Positions 34,082 to 42,186 of a stretch of 64,000 nucleotides of DNA are shown here, piece after piece. The notes under the pieces are model-generated. The model was not told the origin of the DNA. It saw nothing but the letters and a program-made list of their open reading frames with translations, and made no database searches. The stretch is from JALYUM01 sp036688685 (lineage in GTDB: Bacteria; Pseudomonadota; Gammaproteobacteria; Burkholderiales; Burkholderiaceae_D). Position 1 is the first letter of the stretch. Every line of letters begins with the position of its first letter. The stretch spans positions 62,001-126,000 of the forward strand of contig NZ_JAQQPS010000009.1 of assembly GCF_036688685.1 (NCBI RefSeq). Reading direction: 5' to 3'. Position numbers and translations under genes: made by a program.

Positions 34082-34120
34082 AAAAAAACCGCCAGCGCGT
34101 GAGCCCTGGCGGTTTTTTTT
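34082..34120. terminator. bidirectional Rho-independent terminator
   Basis: The stem ACCGCCAG paired with CTGGCGGT is flanked by an A-run on the left and eight T on the right, so it can end pnp transcription (plus strand) and the lysozyme-cassette transcription (minus strand). Confidence 0.85.
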
Positions 34121-34136
34121 CGTCAAAGGACGGCGC

Positions 34137-34595
34137 TTAGCGCATGCGCTTGGCGTCGAAAAACCAGCCATCCCAGAACACGACAATGCGCTGACGGCCC
34201 TTGATGAAAACATTCGCGCAGCCAAGATCCACCACGGTGACTGGATTGGGCAAACCCAGGTTTTCCGAGCTGGCATGGAACCATTCGCGCACATAGGGGC
34301 CCGGCGCTACCAGCTGCGATTCAAATCCCGGCGCCGGGCAGTCGTCATTGCCGAATTTGACGGCTTCCTTGGAGATGGTGACGACGCGTCCCAGCAATTG
34401 CTGCGCTTCGTGCTCATCGCGTGAAGTAATGTCTGCGGAGTCGAGAGCTTTCGTCAGGCGCCACTTGCCGATGACGCCAAGCTCCTGGTAGTCGGCGGCA
34501 AGCGCCGATCCTGCGGGATAAATCGCAACTGCAAAGGCTGCGGCGATCGCAAATGGAGCAAGGCTTCGTGTCGACGTCGGGAAGAATAATGACAT
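34137..34595 (-). CDS. predicted exported protein, paralogue B (orphan immunity candidate)
   Basis: This 152-residue protein has a signal peptide (FAIAAAFAVAIYPAGSALA) and is a paralogue of the gene at 34921-35376: GKWRLTKALDSADITS, HEAQQLLGRVVTISKEAVKFG, NPVTVVDLGCANVFI and the ending WFFDAKRMR all align. It keeps a clear AAGGA six bases before its ATG. It is preceded by a truncated lysozyme fragment, so a lysozyme-exported protein pair was duplicated and the lysozyme half decayed. The protein family is not recognised; a role as periplasmic immunity or lysozyme inhibitor is inferred from context. Confidence 0.7.
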   Translation of the reverse strand: MSLFFPTSTRSLAPFAIAAAFAVAIYPAGSALAADYQELGVIGKWRLTKALDSADITSRDEHEAQQLLGRVVTISKEAVKFGNDDCPAPGFESQLVAPGPYVREWFHASSENLGLPNPVTVVDLGCANVFIKGRQRIVVFWDGWFFDAKRMR

Positions 34596-34607
34596 GTGAT
34601 TTCCTTG

Positions 34608-34808
34608 TTAGTTGGCCGAACTTTGCGGAAGAGACGGAGCGCGTAAGGGTGCACTTTCTTCCGCGCGGCGTTTGATCAGGACTGGCGCTACCACGTATTT
34701 CCTTTTGCCGATATTTGCAGCAGCGCCGGTAAAGTCGTCGTTAATGATTAAGATGAATGTATCGGAGCCAGTTTGATTGGGGCTTCTTGGCTTCGCGTTG
34801 GATGGCAT
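34608..34808 (-). pseudogene. truncated GH24 lysozyme remnant
   Basis: The 66-codon frame matches only the C-terminal third of the complete lysozyme at 35373-35930: SDTFILIINDDFTGAAANI against SDTFLLINRSDFVGAAANI, and LIKRRAEESAPLR against LIKRRAEESAPFR, with about a dozen residues missing between them. The catalytic part is absent, and no ribosome-binding site precedes the first ATG. It is a decayed duplicate. Confidence 0.75.
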
Positions 34809-34871
34809 AGCGGTGGTGGGGCGGTGCGGCGTCGCCCAGAGTGTTTCTCGATAGGCGTCCGTTGTAGAAAT

Positions 34872-34901
34872 AAAAAACCGCGAGCGCCTTGGCGGTTTTT
34901 T
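34872..34901. terminator. bidirectional Rho-independent terminator
   Basis: A perfect 10-bp stem AAAAAACCGC/GCGGTTTTTT with a 10-base loop lies just after the exported protein paralogue A, and resembles the terminator at 34082-34120 after paralogue B. The terminator was probably part of the duplicated unit. Confidence 0.82.
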
Positions 34902-34920
34902 AATCCATGAACGTGACGCG

Positions 34921-35376
34921 TTAAGGAACGCGCTTGGCGTCGAAGAACCAGCCTTTCCAGTGCACCACGATGTTCTGCGGATTCTTGATGAAGGCGATTG
35001 TGCAACCTAATTTGACCACCGTCACAGGGCTAGGCAAGCGAAGCAGTTCCGAGCTGGCATGCGCCTTTTCACGCAGATACCAGGCAGGTTCCACCAACTC
35101 GGCTTCCAACTCAGGCGGGCCGCAATCGCGCTTCCCGAATTTGACGTGATCCTTGTTGACCGTGAAAATTCGGCCGACCAGTTGCTGCGCTTCGCGGTCG
35201 TCGAGCGAACTGATGTCGGAGCTATCGAGCACTGCAGCGAATCGCCAGTGGCCGAAGACATCGGACTCTTTCGCTTCGGCGGATTGCGCCGAGGAGCACG
35301 GCCATGTTGTGCATGCCAACAGAGAAAAGATCGTGATGGCACAATGGGGCATCAATCTGGACATATGTTTCCTCAT
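34921..35376 (-). CDS. predicted exported protein, paralogue A (immunity candidate of the lysozyme)
   Basis: This 151-residue protein has a signal peptide (CAITIFSLLACTTWPCSSAQSA) and a mature domain GHWRFAAVLDSSDISSLDDREAQQLVGRIF ending in WKGWFFDAKRVP. Its ATG overlaps the lysozyme stop by four bases, which implies coupled, stoichiometric translation. Periplasmic location fits a protein that would neutralise a peptidoglycan-cutting enzyme. The sequence is not one of the lysozyme inhibitor families I recognise; the immunity role is inference. Confidence 0.75.
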   Translation of the reverse strand: MRKHMSRLMPHCAITIFSLLACTTWPCSSAQSAEAKESDVFGHWRFAAVLDSSDISSLDDREAQQLVGRIFTVNKDHVKFGKRDCGPPELEAELVEPAWYLREKAHASSELLRLPSPVTVVKLGCTIAFIKNPQNIVVHWKGWFFDAKRVP

Positions 35377-35930
35377 TTGGATAATGCCGAAGCAGCTACC
35401 GGCTGTGCACGGAATGGTGCGCTTTCTTCGGCGCGTCTTTTAATAAGACCCCGCGCGACCACCTTCGTCTTTTTTCCGTTTTTGACGATCGACACCTTGA
35501 TCATTCTATTGATGTTGGCGGCAGCTCCAACGAAGTCGCTGCGATTGATGAGCAGAAAGGTATCGCTGGCGCCAGTGGGTCCGGCGTTATACGTCAGACT
35601 ACATAAAGCGTCGAACTGGGCCTGGTTGAGGTCAACCTTGATGCTGCGACGTACAATCCGCTCGGCCTCCGCCACCTTCTGCCCGAACACGATGTCGACC
35701 GACTGCGCGTTGACCAGTCGCCCCAGTTCTTCGCTCGAACAGACGCCCTTGTGCGCCAGGATGCCCGCGCCCCAGGTGCAGTTCCCTTTATTCTTTCCCA
35801 TATCGTTGTAGTACTTATAAATCGCCTTTTCGGTCACGCGCATGCTGGCTCGCGCGTCGGTACTCATCGACATCGACGCATTCGGCGTGGCGGGCGCCGC
35901 CGCTTGCGGTTTGGCTGGTTTGTTCAACAT
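35373..35930 (-). CDS. GH24 (T4-type) lysozyme without signal peptide, candidate antibacterial effector
   Basis: This 185-residue protein has a Pro/Ala-rich, disordered N-terminus (about 25 residues) and then a GH24 domain. Glu34 and Asp43 have the same spacing as the T4 lysozyme Glu11-Asp20 pair, and Thr52 in NCTWGAG fits the third catalytic position; QAQFDALCSLTYNAG is the second family motif. It should cut the glycan strand of peptidoglycan. No signal peptide or membrane anchor is seen and no holin or spanin genes are nearby, so export by a type VI secretion system or lysis is needed. GAGGAG stands five bases before the ATG. It is coupled to the exported protein downstream. Confidence 0.82.
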   Translation of the reverse strand: MLNKPAKPQAAAPATPNASMSMSTDARASMRVTEKAIYKYYNDMGKNKGNCTWGAGILAHKGVCSSEELGRLVNAQSVDIVFGQKVAEAERIVRRSIKVDLNQAQFDALCSLTYNAGPTGASDTFLLINRSDFVGAAANINRMIKVSIVKNGKKTKVVARGLIKRRAEESAPFRAQPVAASALSK

Positions 35931-36212
35931 GTTGTCTCCTCAAATAGTCAGAGACCGCCAACGTAGCAGCCGAATCCATTGCCGCGCGTGCGCGAAGTCA
36001 AGATTGCGCGAAGGAATTTTTTGGACGGGAAGAGGGCGTCGATAAAATGTGACAGACACGGGCGCACCACGTCACTTTCTCTGTGTCGAAACCATGTTGG
36101 TTAGGAAAGAGATGCTATAGTTCCTCATTTACCAGCAGGCGCATCGACGCCGCGGTACGCAAGCGCAAGATAGCGCTGAAATTGAACGTCAACACCCACA
36201 AGGATCGACTGA

Positions 36213-37076
36213 ATGTCTACCGAATACGCAAGCCGCATCAGTACCCTCATCCAGGAAAACGAAGTTGCCATCGGCGCCCAATGGCTGGCCGACCTCGAAG
36301 CGGCGACGATGCGCTCGAGCGCCGTCTCCAAAGAACAATTGCGCAAGCAATGTGCCCAGTTTTTGGCACTGTTCATTGCAGCCACCCGCAGCGGCAGCCT
36401 CGACAACATGGAGCATCGCTCCTGGGATGAAGTGCGCGATTTGCTGAGCGAATTCTCCGGCATCCGGGCGCGCCAGGGTTCCACCCCGAGCGAAACGGCG
36501 ATGTTCATTTTCTCGCTGAAGCAGCCGCTGTTCACCACGCTGCGCCAGGGCTTCGGCAGCGATCCGCAAGCGCTGGCTGACGCCTCGTGGATGCTGGGCA
36601 CCTTGCTCGACCGTTTGGGCCTGTACACCATCGAAGTGTTCCAGAAAACCCGCGACCAGGTCATCGTGCGCCAGCAGCAGGAATTGCTCGAGCTGTCGAC
36701 GCCTGTCGTGAAACTGTGGGACGGTATCCTGGCGCTGCCGCTGATCGGCACGCTCGACAGCGCACGCACGCAGGTGGTGATGGAAAACATTCTGCAAAAA
36801 ATCGTCGACACCGGCGCGGAAATCGCGATCATCGACATCACCGGCGTGCCGACCGTCGATACCCTGGTCGCGCAGCATCTGATGAAAACGATTTCGGCTG
36901 CACGCCTGATGGGCGCCGACTGCATTATTTCCGGCATCCGCCCGCAGATCGCGCAAACCATCGTGCACCTGGGCGTGAACCTGGAAGACGTGGTCACCAA
37001 AGCCACGCTGGCTGATGCCTTCCTGGTTGCGCTGGGACGCACCGGCGCCACCTTCGTCAAAGCGCCCAAGGCCTGA
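36213..37076 (+). CDS. rsbR: RsbR-type stressosome protein (RsbRD N-domain plus STAS)
   Basis: This 287-residue protein has an N-terminal helical sensor domain of the RsbRD type (about residues 10-150) and a C-terminal STAS domain. The STAS part has PLIGTLDSART and DITGVPTVDTLVAQHL; Ser183 and Thr217 are 34 residues apart, the same spacing as the phosphorylated Thr171 and Thr205 of B. subtilis RsbRA. It would form the stressosome core with RsbS and be phosphorylated by RsbT. It heads a six-gene operon. Confidence 0.88.
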   Translation: MSTEYASRISTLIQENEVAIGAQWLADLEAATMRSSAVSKEQLRKQCAQFLALFIAATRSGSLDNMEHRSWDEVRDLLSEFSGIRARQGSTPSETAMFIFSLKQPLFTTLRQGFGSDPQALADASWMLGTLLDRLGLYTIEVFQKTRDQVIVRQQQELLELSTPVVKLWDGILALPLIGTLDSARTQVVMENILQKIVDTGAEIAIIDITGVPTVDTLVAQHLMKTISAARLMGADCIISGIRPQIAQTIVHLGVNLEDVVTKATLADAFLVALGRTGATFVKAPKA

Positions 37077-37082
37077 CCGCGC

Positions 37083-37439
37083 ATGGAACGCATTCCTATC
37101 CTTCGCATGGGCGACCTGCTGCTGGTGACCATCCAGGTCGACATGCACGACCGCCTGGCGATGACCTTGCAGGACGACCTGACCCAGCGCATCGTCGACG
37201 ATTCCGCCAAGGGCGTGCTGATCGATATTTCGGCGCTCGACCTGGTCGACTCGTTCATCGGCCGCATGATCAGCAACACCGCTGCGATGGCGTCCATCCT
37301 CGATGCGCGCACCGTGGTGGTCGGCATGCAGCCGGCCGTTGCCATCACGCTGGTGGAGCTGGGCCTGGACCTGGTCGGCGTGAAAACCGCCCTCAACGTC
37401 GAGCGCGGCATGGCCCTGCTTGGCAAGAGTTTTCGTTAA
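37083..37439 (+). CDS. rsbS: RsbS-type STAS protein
   Basis: This 118-residue STAS protein is the small stressosome scaffold that holds RsbT. Ser57 in DLVDSFIGRMI is at the place of the phosphorylated Ser59 of B. subtilis RsbS. The opening RIPILRMGDLLLVTIQVDM is typical. It starts six bases after rsbR, and its stop overlaps the rsbT start by one base. Confidence 0.9.
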   Translation: MERIPILRMGDLLLVTIQVDMHDRLAMTLQDDLTQRIVDDSAKGVLIDISALDLVDSFIGRMISNTAAMASILDARTVVVGMQPAVAITLVELGLDLVGVKTALNVERGMALLGKSFR

Positions 37440-37906
37440 TGTACGCGGCGTCAGCATCGCCCCTGCTGATCCAGACGCGCTTGCGTGAACGCTTCCGCAG
37501 CGTGCGCAAGGACAGCGTGATCGTGCCGTTGCGTACCGACGAAGACGTGGTCCATCTACGCAAGCAGGTGCGCGAGCGCGCGCTGGCCATCAAGCTTTCG
37601 CTGATCGACCAGACCAAGCTGGTAACGGCCGCGAGCGAGCTGGCACGCAACACCATCAAGTACGGCGGTGGTGGCGAAGTGCAGCTCGAACTGCTCGACG
37701 ATGGCATGCGCGACGGCGTCGCCTTGCTGTTCGTCGATGGCGGTCCTGGCATCCCGGACCTCGATCTGGCGCTGACCGACGGCTACACGTCCGGCGGCGG
37801 ACTCGGGCTCGGCCTGTCCGGCTCGAGGCGGCTGGTGGATGAATTTGAAATTGACACGCGGGTTGGAGAAGGAATGGCAGTATCTGTCGCAAAATGGAAA
37901 CGTTAA
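37439..37906 (+). CDS. rsbT: RsbT-type serine/threonine protein kinase
   Basis: This 155-residue GHKL-ATPase kinase phosphorylates RsbS and RsbR on stress and is then released. The N-box is AASELARNTIKYG, the G1 box FVDGGPGIPDL and the G2 region SGGGLGLGLSGSRRLVDEF. It overlaps the phosphatase gene downstream by 13 bases. In Firmicutes free RsbT activates RsbU; here the downstream target is probably one of the next three proteins. Confidence 0.9.
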   Translation: MYAASASPLLIQTRLRERFRSVRKDSVIVPLRTDEDVVHLRKQVRERALAIKLSLIDQTKLVTAASELARNTIKYGGGGEVQLELLDDGMRDGVALLFVDGGPGIPDLDLALTDGYTSGGGLGLGLSGSRRLVDEFEIDTRVGEGMAVSVAKWKR

Positions 37907-38928
37907 TCAGTTCGCTTAAAACGCAGTTCGCCTTCAGCATTACGCACGCCAGCGACGTGGCGGCAGCCCGCCGCGGTGGCCAGCAACTGGCCAGGGACAT
38001 GGGCTTCGATGAAACCCGTGCCGGCCGGCTGGCCATCATCATTACCGAAGTGGCCACCAATATTGTCAAGCACGGCGTTGCCGGCAAACTGTTTGTGGGG
38101 CCGGCACCCACGCGCGTGCCCGGCATCGACGTGATCGCTTTTGATACGGGCCCCGGCATCGCCGACATCAACCTGGCCCTGCGCGACGGCGTGTCCAGCG
38201 CCGGCACCGCGGGCAACGGCCTGGGCGCGCTGGTGCGCCTGTCCGATGCCTTCGATATTTATTCGGCGCGCGAGAAGGGCGCTGCATTGTTCATGCGCCT
38301 GTATCGCGATGCGCCGCATGGCGCCGTCACCGGCCCGCTGGAGATCGGCGCCTTGTCGTTGCCGCTGGCCGGCGAGGACGAAAGTGGCGACGGCTGGGCC
38401 GTGTCCATCGATGAACGCGGCGCCAACCTGCTGGGTGTCGATGGCCTTGGCCACGGCCCGATCGCTGCCGAGGCGGCGCTCGCCGCCATCGCCTCGCTGG
38501 AAAAATCGCCGTCGGCGGAACCGGCGCGCGTAATGGACAATGCCCACAACGTCATGCGCGCCACCCGTGGCGCCGCGATGGCCGCGGCGCGCATCGACTT
38601 CGAGCGCGATGAAGTGCGCTTTGCCGGCATCGGCAACATCGGCGCCTGCGTGTACGACGACGACGGCGTGCGGCGCCAGCTGGTCTCGCACAATGGCATC
38701 GTTGGTAACAACATGCGCAAGGTGCAGGAGTTCACGGTGCCATGCGCGCCGGGCGCGCTGTGCATCCTGCATTCGGATGGTCTGTCGACGCAGTGGTCGC
38801 TGGAATCCTATCCAGGCCTGCAGGCGCGCCATCCGGCCCTGATCGGCGCCGTGTTGATGCGCGATTTCGCGCGTGCGCGCGACGACGCCATGGTGCTGGT
38901 CGTGCGCCGCGCGCAGGATTTCTCATGA
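37894..38928 (+). CDS. RsbT-like ATPase fused to SpoIIE/RsbX-type phosphatase
   Basis: This 344-residue fusion has an RsbT-like GHKL domain (about residues 15-145: RLAIIITEVATNIVKHG, AFDTGPGIADI, GTAGNGLGALVRL) and a PP2C/SpoIIE domain (about 165-340: DGWAVSIDERGANLLGVDGLGHGPIAAEAA, ARDDAMVLVVRR). The C-terminal half resembles RsbX, which removes phosphate from RsbS and RsbR and resets the stressosome. The N-box Asn is kept, so the kinase half may be active. It overlaps rsbT and is followed by the histidine kinase gene. Confidence 0.88.
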   Translation: METLISSLKTQFAFSITHASDVAAARRGGQQLARDMGFDETRAGRLAIIITEVATNIVKHGVAGKLFVGPAPTRVPGIDVIAFDTGPGIADINLALRDGVSSAGTAGNGLGALVRLSDAFDIYSAREKGAALFMRLYRDAPHGAVTGPLEIGALSLPLAGEDESGDGWAVSIDERGANLLGVDGLGHGPIAAEAALAAIASLEKSPSAEPARVMDNAHNVMRATRGAAMAAARIDFERDEVRFAGIGNIGACVYDDDGVRRQLVSHNGIVGNNMRKVQEFTVPCAPGALCILHSDGLSTQWSLESYPGLQARHPALIGAVLMRDFARARDDAMVLVVRRAQDFS

Positions 38929-38938
38929 GAGGTGCTGC

Positions 38939-40264
38939 GTGATACTTCCCCGCTTGCTTTCCGTTCCCCTCGACCGCCAGCAGGACGTGGTCCTGGTGCG
39001 CCAGCGCGCGCGTCAAATCTCCGGGGCGCTCGGCTTCGGCCTGCAGGACCAGGTGCGCATCGCCACTGCCGTCTCCGAGGTCGCACGCGCCCTGACCCAG
39101 ACCTCGCCCGGCCGGCGCGCCACGTTTGCGCTCTCTGACGACGGCCTGCAGCTGGAAGTGATCATCGGCGGCGGCGCCGCGATGGGGATCGACGACAGCG
39201 ATTCGCTGCCGGAAGTGGCCATCGTCAACGCGCACCGCCTGATGGACAACTGCGAAGTGCAGCGCGAACCGGGCCAGCCGCCGCTGATCGTGATGAGCAA
39301 GCGCCTGCCGCTACACGCGCGTCCGAGTGCCGCGCAGATCACGGCGCTGACCAATGACCTGGCCAGCAGCCCGGAAGCGAGCACCTTTGCCGAAGTCCAG
39401 CAGCAAAACCAGGAACTGGTGTCAACCCTGGCCGAACTGCGCGAACGCCAGGAAGATTTGCTGTCCCTCACGCGCGAGCTGGAGGACACCAACCGCGGCA
39501 TCGTCGCGCTGTACGCCGAGATTGAAGAGAAGGCCGAGCGCCTGCGCCGTGCCGACGAAATGAAGTCGCGCTTCCTGTCGAACACCAGCCACGAGCTGCG
39601 CACCCCGCTGTCTTCGATCCGGGCCCTGGCCAAGCTGCTGCTCGACCGCATGGATGGCGAGCTGACAGTGGAGCAGGAGCGCCAGGTGCGCTTTATCGCG
39701 GTGGCGGCGAACGACCTGTCGGAGCTGGTCAACGACCTGCTCGATCTCGCAAAAATCGAAGCGGGCAAGGTCGATTTGCTGCACGCGCCGGTGGTGCCGG
39801 ATAACCTGTTCCGCGTCTTGAAAGGCACGCTGCTGCCGCTGGTCGATGGCACCACTGTCGCCATGATTTTCGACGCCGCTGACCATGTGGCGCCGTTTGA
39901 ATCGGACGAAGGCAAGATTTCCCAGATCTTGCGCAACTTCATTTCGAATGCCGTCAAGTTCACCGAACGTGGGACGGTGCGCATCACGGCCAGTAACGCG
40001 ACCCATGCCGATGCTGTGGTGTTTTCCGTCAGTGACAGCGGGATCGGCATCAGCGCCGACAACCTGCAGCTGATCTTCGAAGAATTCAGCCAGATCGAGC
40101 ATCCGCTGCAGCGGCGCAGCAAGGGCACGGGCCTGGGCCTGCCGCTGTGCCGCAAGCTGGCCGCGCTGCTCGGCGGGCAAGTCGATGTTACCAGTACCCC
40201 CGACGTGGGCTCCACGTTTACACTGACGCTGCCGCGCCATGTCACGAAGCCAGTCAATCACTAG
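38939..40264 (+). CDS. histidine kinase with degenerate RsbT-like N-terminal domain
   Basis: This 441-residue protein starts with an RsbT-like domain (about residues 1-130: VVLVRQRARQISGALGF, RIATAVSEVARALTQTS) whose N-box Asn is replaced by Ala, then a coiled coil (about 150-215), a HisKA domain with FLSNTSHELRTPLSSIRAL and a HATPase domain with NFISNAVKFT, SDSGIGIS and KGTGLGLPLC. The start is GTG, with GAGAGG six bases upstream. No transmembrane segment is seen, so it is cytosolic and probably reads the stressosome state through the N-terminal domain. Confidence 0.88.
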   Translation: MILPRLLSVPLDRQQDVVLVRQRARQISGALGFGLQDQVRIATAVSEVARALTQTSPGRRATFALSDDGLQLEVIIGGGAAMGIDDSDSLPEVAIVNAHRLMDNCEVQREPGQPPLIVMSKRLPLHARPSAAQITALTNDLASSPEASTFAEVQQQNQELVSTLAELRERQEDLLSLTRELEDTNRGIVALYAEIEEKAERLRRADEMKSRFLSNTSHELRTPLSSIRALAKLLLDRMDGELTVEQERQVRFIAVAANDLSELVNDLLDLAKIEAGKVDLLHAPVVPDNLFRVLKGTLLPLVDGTTVAMIFDAADHVAPFESDEGKISQILRNFISNAVKFTERGTVRITASNATHADAVVFSVSDSGIGISADNLQLIFEEFSQIEHPLQRRSKGTGLGLPLCRKLAALLGGQVDVTSTPDVGSTFTLTLPRHVTKPVNH

Positions 40265-40271
40265 AATTAAT

Positions 40272-42182
40272 ATGATCGCTCACGCCACCCTGATCCTGAA
40301 CGTCGACGATAACGACGGCGCCCGCTATGCCAAGACCCGCATCCTGCAAAGCGCAGGCTTTCGCGTGGTTGAAGCGGAAAATGGTACCGACGCTTTGGCG
40401 TTTGCGCGCCGCGACGAGCCCGACCTGGTGCTGCTGGACGTCAAACTGCCGGACATCAACGGTATCGAAGTGTGCCGCCGCATCAAGGCCGACCCGGCCA
40501 CGGCGGCCATCCTGGTGCTGCAAACCTCTGCCGCACTGACGGGCCGCGACGACAAGATCCGCGGCCTGGAAGGGGGCGCCGACAATTATCTGGCCGCGCC
40601 GATTGAAGCCGATGAACTGATCGCCAACGTGAACGCGTTGATGCGCATGCGCCAGACCCAAAGCGCGCTGCGCGACAGCGAAGAACGCTTCCGCCAGCTG
40701 ACCGACAATATCGAGGACGTGTTCTGGATGTTTGCGGTGCCGAGTGGCGCGCTGGTGTTCGTCAGCCCGGCGTATGCGTCGATCTTCGGGCGCCTGGCTG
40801 GAGAACTGGGCAGCACGCACGACGACTGGCTGGCCGCGGTGCACCCGGATGACCGCGCGGGCGTGCAGCGGCGCTGGAAGGCGACCGACGAGTACCACAG
40901 CTATGACGAAGAATTCCGGGTGGTGACGGAAGACGGGACGATCCGCTGGGTGCGCGATCGCCTGTTCCCGGTGCGTAATGCACGCGATGAGGTGTATCGC
41001 GTGGCGCGCGTGACCAGCGATATCACACGCCGGCGCGAGATGGAGTCGCTGCTGCGCGCGGCCGACGTCAACAAGAACGAATTCCTGGCCACGCTGGCGC
41101 ACGAATTGCGCAATCCATTGTCGCCGATCCGCAGTGCGGCGGCGTTACTGGCCAACGGCGGCGACGACAATATCGGCCTGCGCGAGCGCGCCCGCGACGT
41201 CATCACGCGCCAGGTCGATCACCTGGCGCACCTGGTCGACGACCTGCTCGACGTGGCCCGCATTTCGCAGGGCAAAATCGTGCTGCGCCGGGAAGACATC
41301 AACATCGGCCCGGTGATCGCCCAGGCCATCGAGACGGCCACGCCGCTGCTGCAGGCGCGCCGCCATACGCTCGACGTGCAGTTGCCGGCCGTGGATATAT
41401 GGGTCTCGGGCGACGCCGTGCGCCTGGCGCAATCGGTTGGCAATCTGCTGCACAATGCGGCCAAGTTCACGCCCGAGCAGGGCAAAGTCTCGATCCGGGT
41501 CGAGCTGGTCGGCGAGGTCGGCGCGCAGGTCGCGCGCATCGACGTCATCGACAATGGCATTGGCATCGAACGTGGCAACCTGTCGCGCATCTTCGGCATG
41601 TTCGCGCAGGTGTCGGTGGCACCGGACCGCGCCCAGGAAGGCCTGGGCATCGGCCTGTCACTGGTCTCTCGCCTGCTCGAAATGCATGGCGGGCGCCTGC
41701 TGGCGACCAGTCCGGGCATTGGCCTGGGCAGCAAGTTCACCGTCGAGCTTCCGGTGATCCGCAGCGGGATGGCGCCGATGGTGAGCGTTGTCGTGCCACA
41801 TGTGGCGCCGCCCGCCGAGCCGGCGCGCCTGCGCGTGTTGCTTGTCGACGACAATGTCGACGCCATGGAAATGATGGGTTTTCTCCTCACTGAAATGGGC
41901 TACGACACGCTCACTGCCAGCGACGCGCACAGCATCGTGGCGACGGCACTGGCCGAGCGGCCGGACGTGATCGTGCTCGATATCGGCCTGCCGGGTATCG
42001 ACGGCTACCAGCTGGCGCGCCTGATCAAGGGCCACGCGGACCTGGCGCACACGCGCCTGGTGGCGCATACCGGCTATGGCTCGCCGGAAGACCGCCAGAA
42101 GGCGCGCGACGCCGGCTTCGACGCGCACCTGGTGAAGCCGGCGCAGCTGGCAGCGCTGGAAGCGGCACTGCGCGGGGAATAA
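40272..42182 (+). CDS. hybrid sensor kinase, REC-PAS-HisKA-HATPase-REC
   Basis: This 636-residue cytosolic protein has an N-terminal receiver (phospho-Asp in LVLLDVKLPDINGIEV), a PAS/PAC domain (EERFRQLTDNIEDVFWMF, RWVRDRLFPV), a HisKA domain (FLATLAHELRNPLSPIRSA), a HATPase domain (NLLHNAAKFT, IDVIDNGIGI, EGLGIGLSLV) and a C-terminal receiver (VIVLDIGLPGIDGYQL). ATG 40272 is used. It is the last gene of the rsbRST operon and likely receives phosphate from the preceding kinase. No DNA-binding or GGDEF output is encoded here, so the final target lies elsewhere. Confidence 0.9.
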   Translation: MIAHATLILNVDDNDGARYAKTRILQSAGFRVVEAENGTDALAFARRDEPDLVLLDVKLPDINGIEVCRRIKADPATAAILVLQTSAALTGRDDKIRGLEGGADNYLAAPIEADELIANVNALMRMRQTQSALRDSEERFRQLTDNIEDVFWMFAVPSGALVFVSPAYASIFGRLAGELGSTHDDWLAAVHPDDRAGVQRRWKATDEYHSYDEEFRVVTEDGTIRWVRDRLFPVRNARDEVYRVARVTSDITRRREMESLLRAADVNKNEFLATLAHELRNPLSPIRSAAALLANGGDDNIGLRERARDVITRQVDHLAHLVDDLLDVARISQGKIVLRREDINIGPVIAQAIETATPLLQARRHTLDVQLPAVDIWVSGDAVRLAQSVGNLLHNAAKFTPEQGKVSIRVELVGEVGAQVARIDVIDNGIGIERGNLSRIFGMFAQVSVAPDRAQEGLGIGLSLVSRLLEMHGGRLLATSPGIGLGSKFTVELPVIRSGMAPMVSVVVPHVAPPAEPARLRVLLVDDNVDAMEMMGFLLTEMGYDTLTASDAHSIVATALAERPDVIVLDIGLPGIDGYQLARLIKGHADLAHTRLVAHTGYGSPEDRQKARDAGFDAHLVKPAQLAALEAALRGE

Positions 42183-42186
42183 ACCT

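Noticed and set aside
35373..35930. Lysozyme as part of a prophage lysis module
   Set aside because: No holin, spanin, tail or integrase genes are near; flanked by pnp and the rsb operon. A phage origin of the domain remains possible.
37083..37439. rsbS as an anti-sigma factor antagonist (RsbV/SpoIIAA)
   Set aside because: The gene order with RsbR and RsbT and the opening residues fit RsbS; no RsbW-type anti-sigma factor is adjacent.
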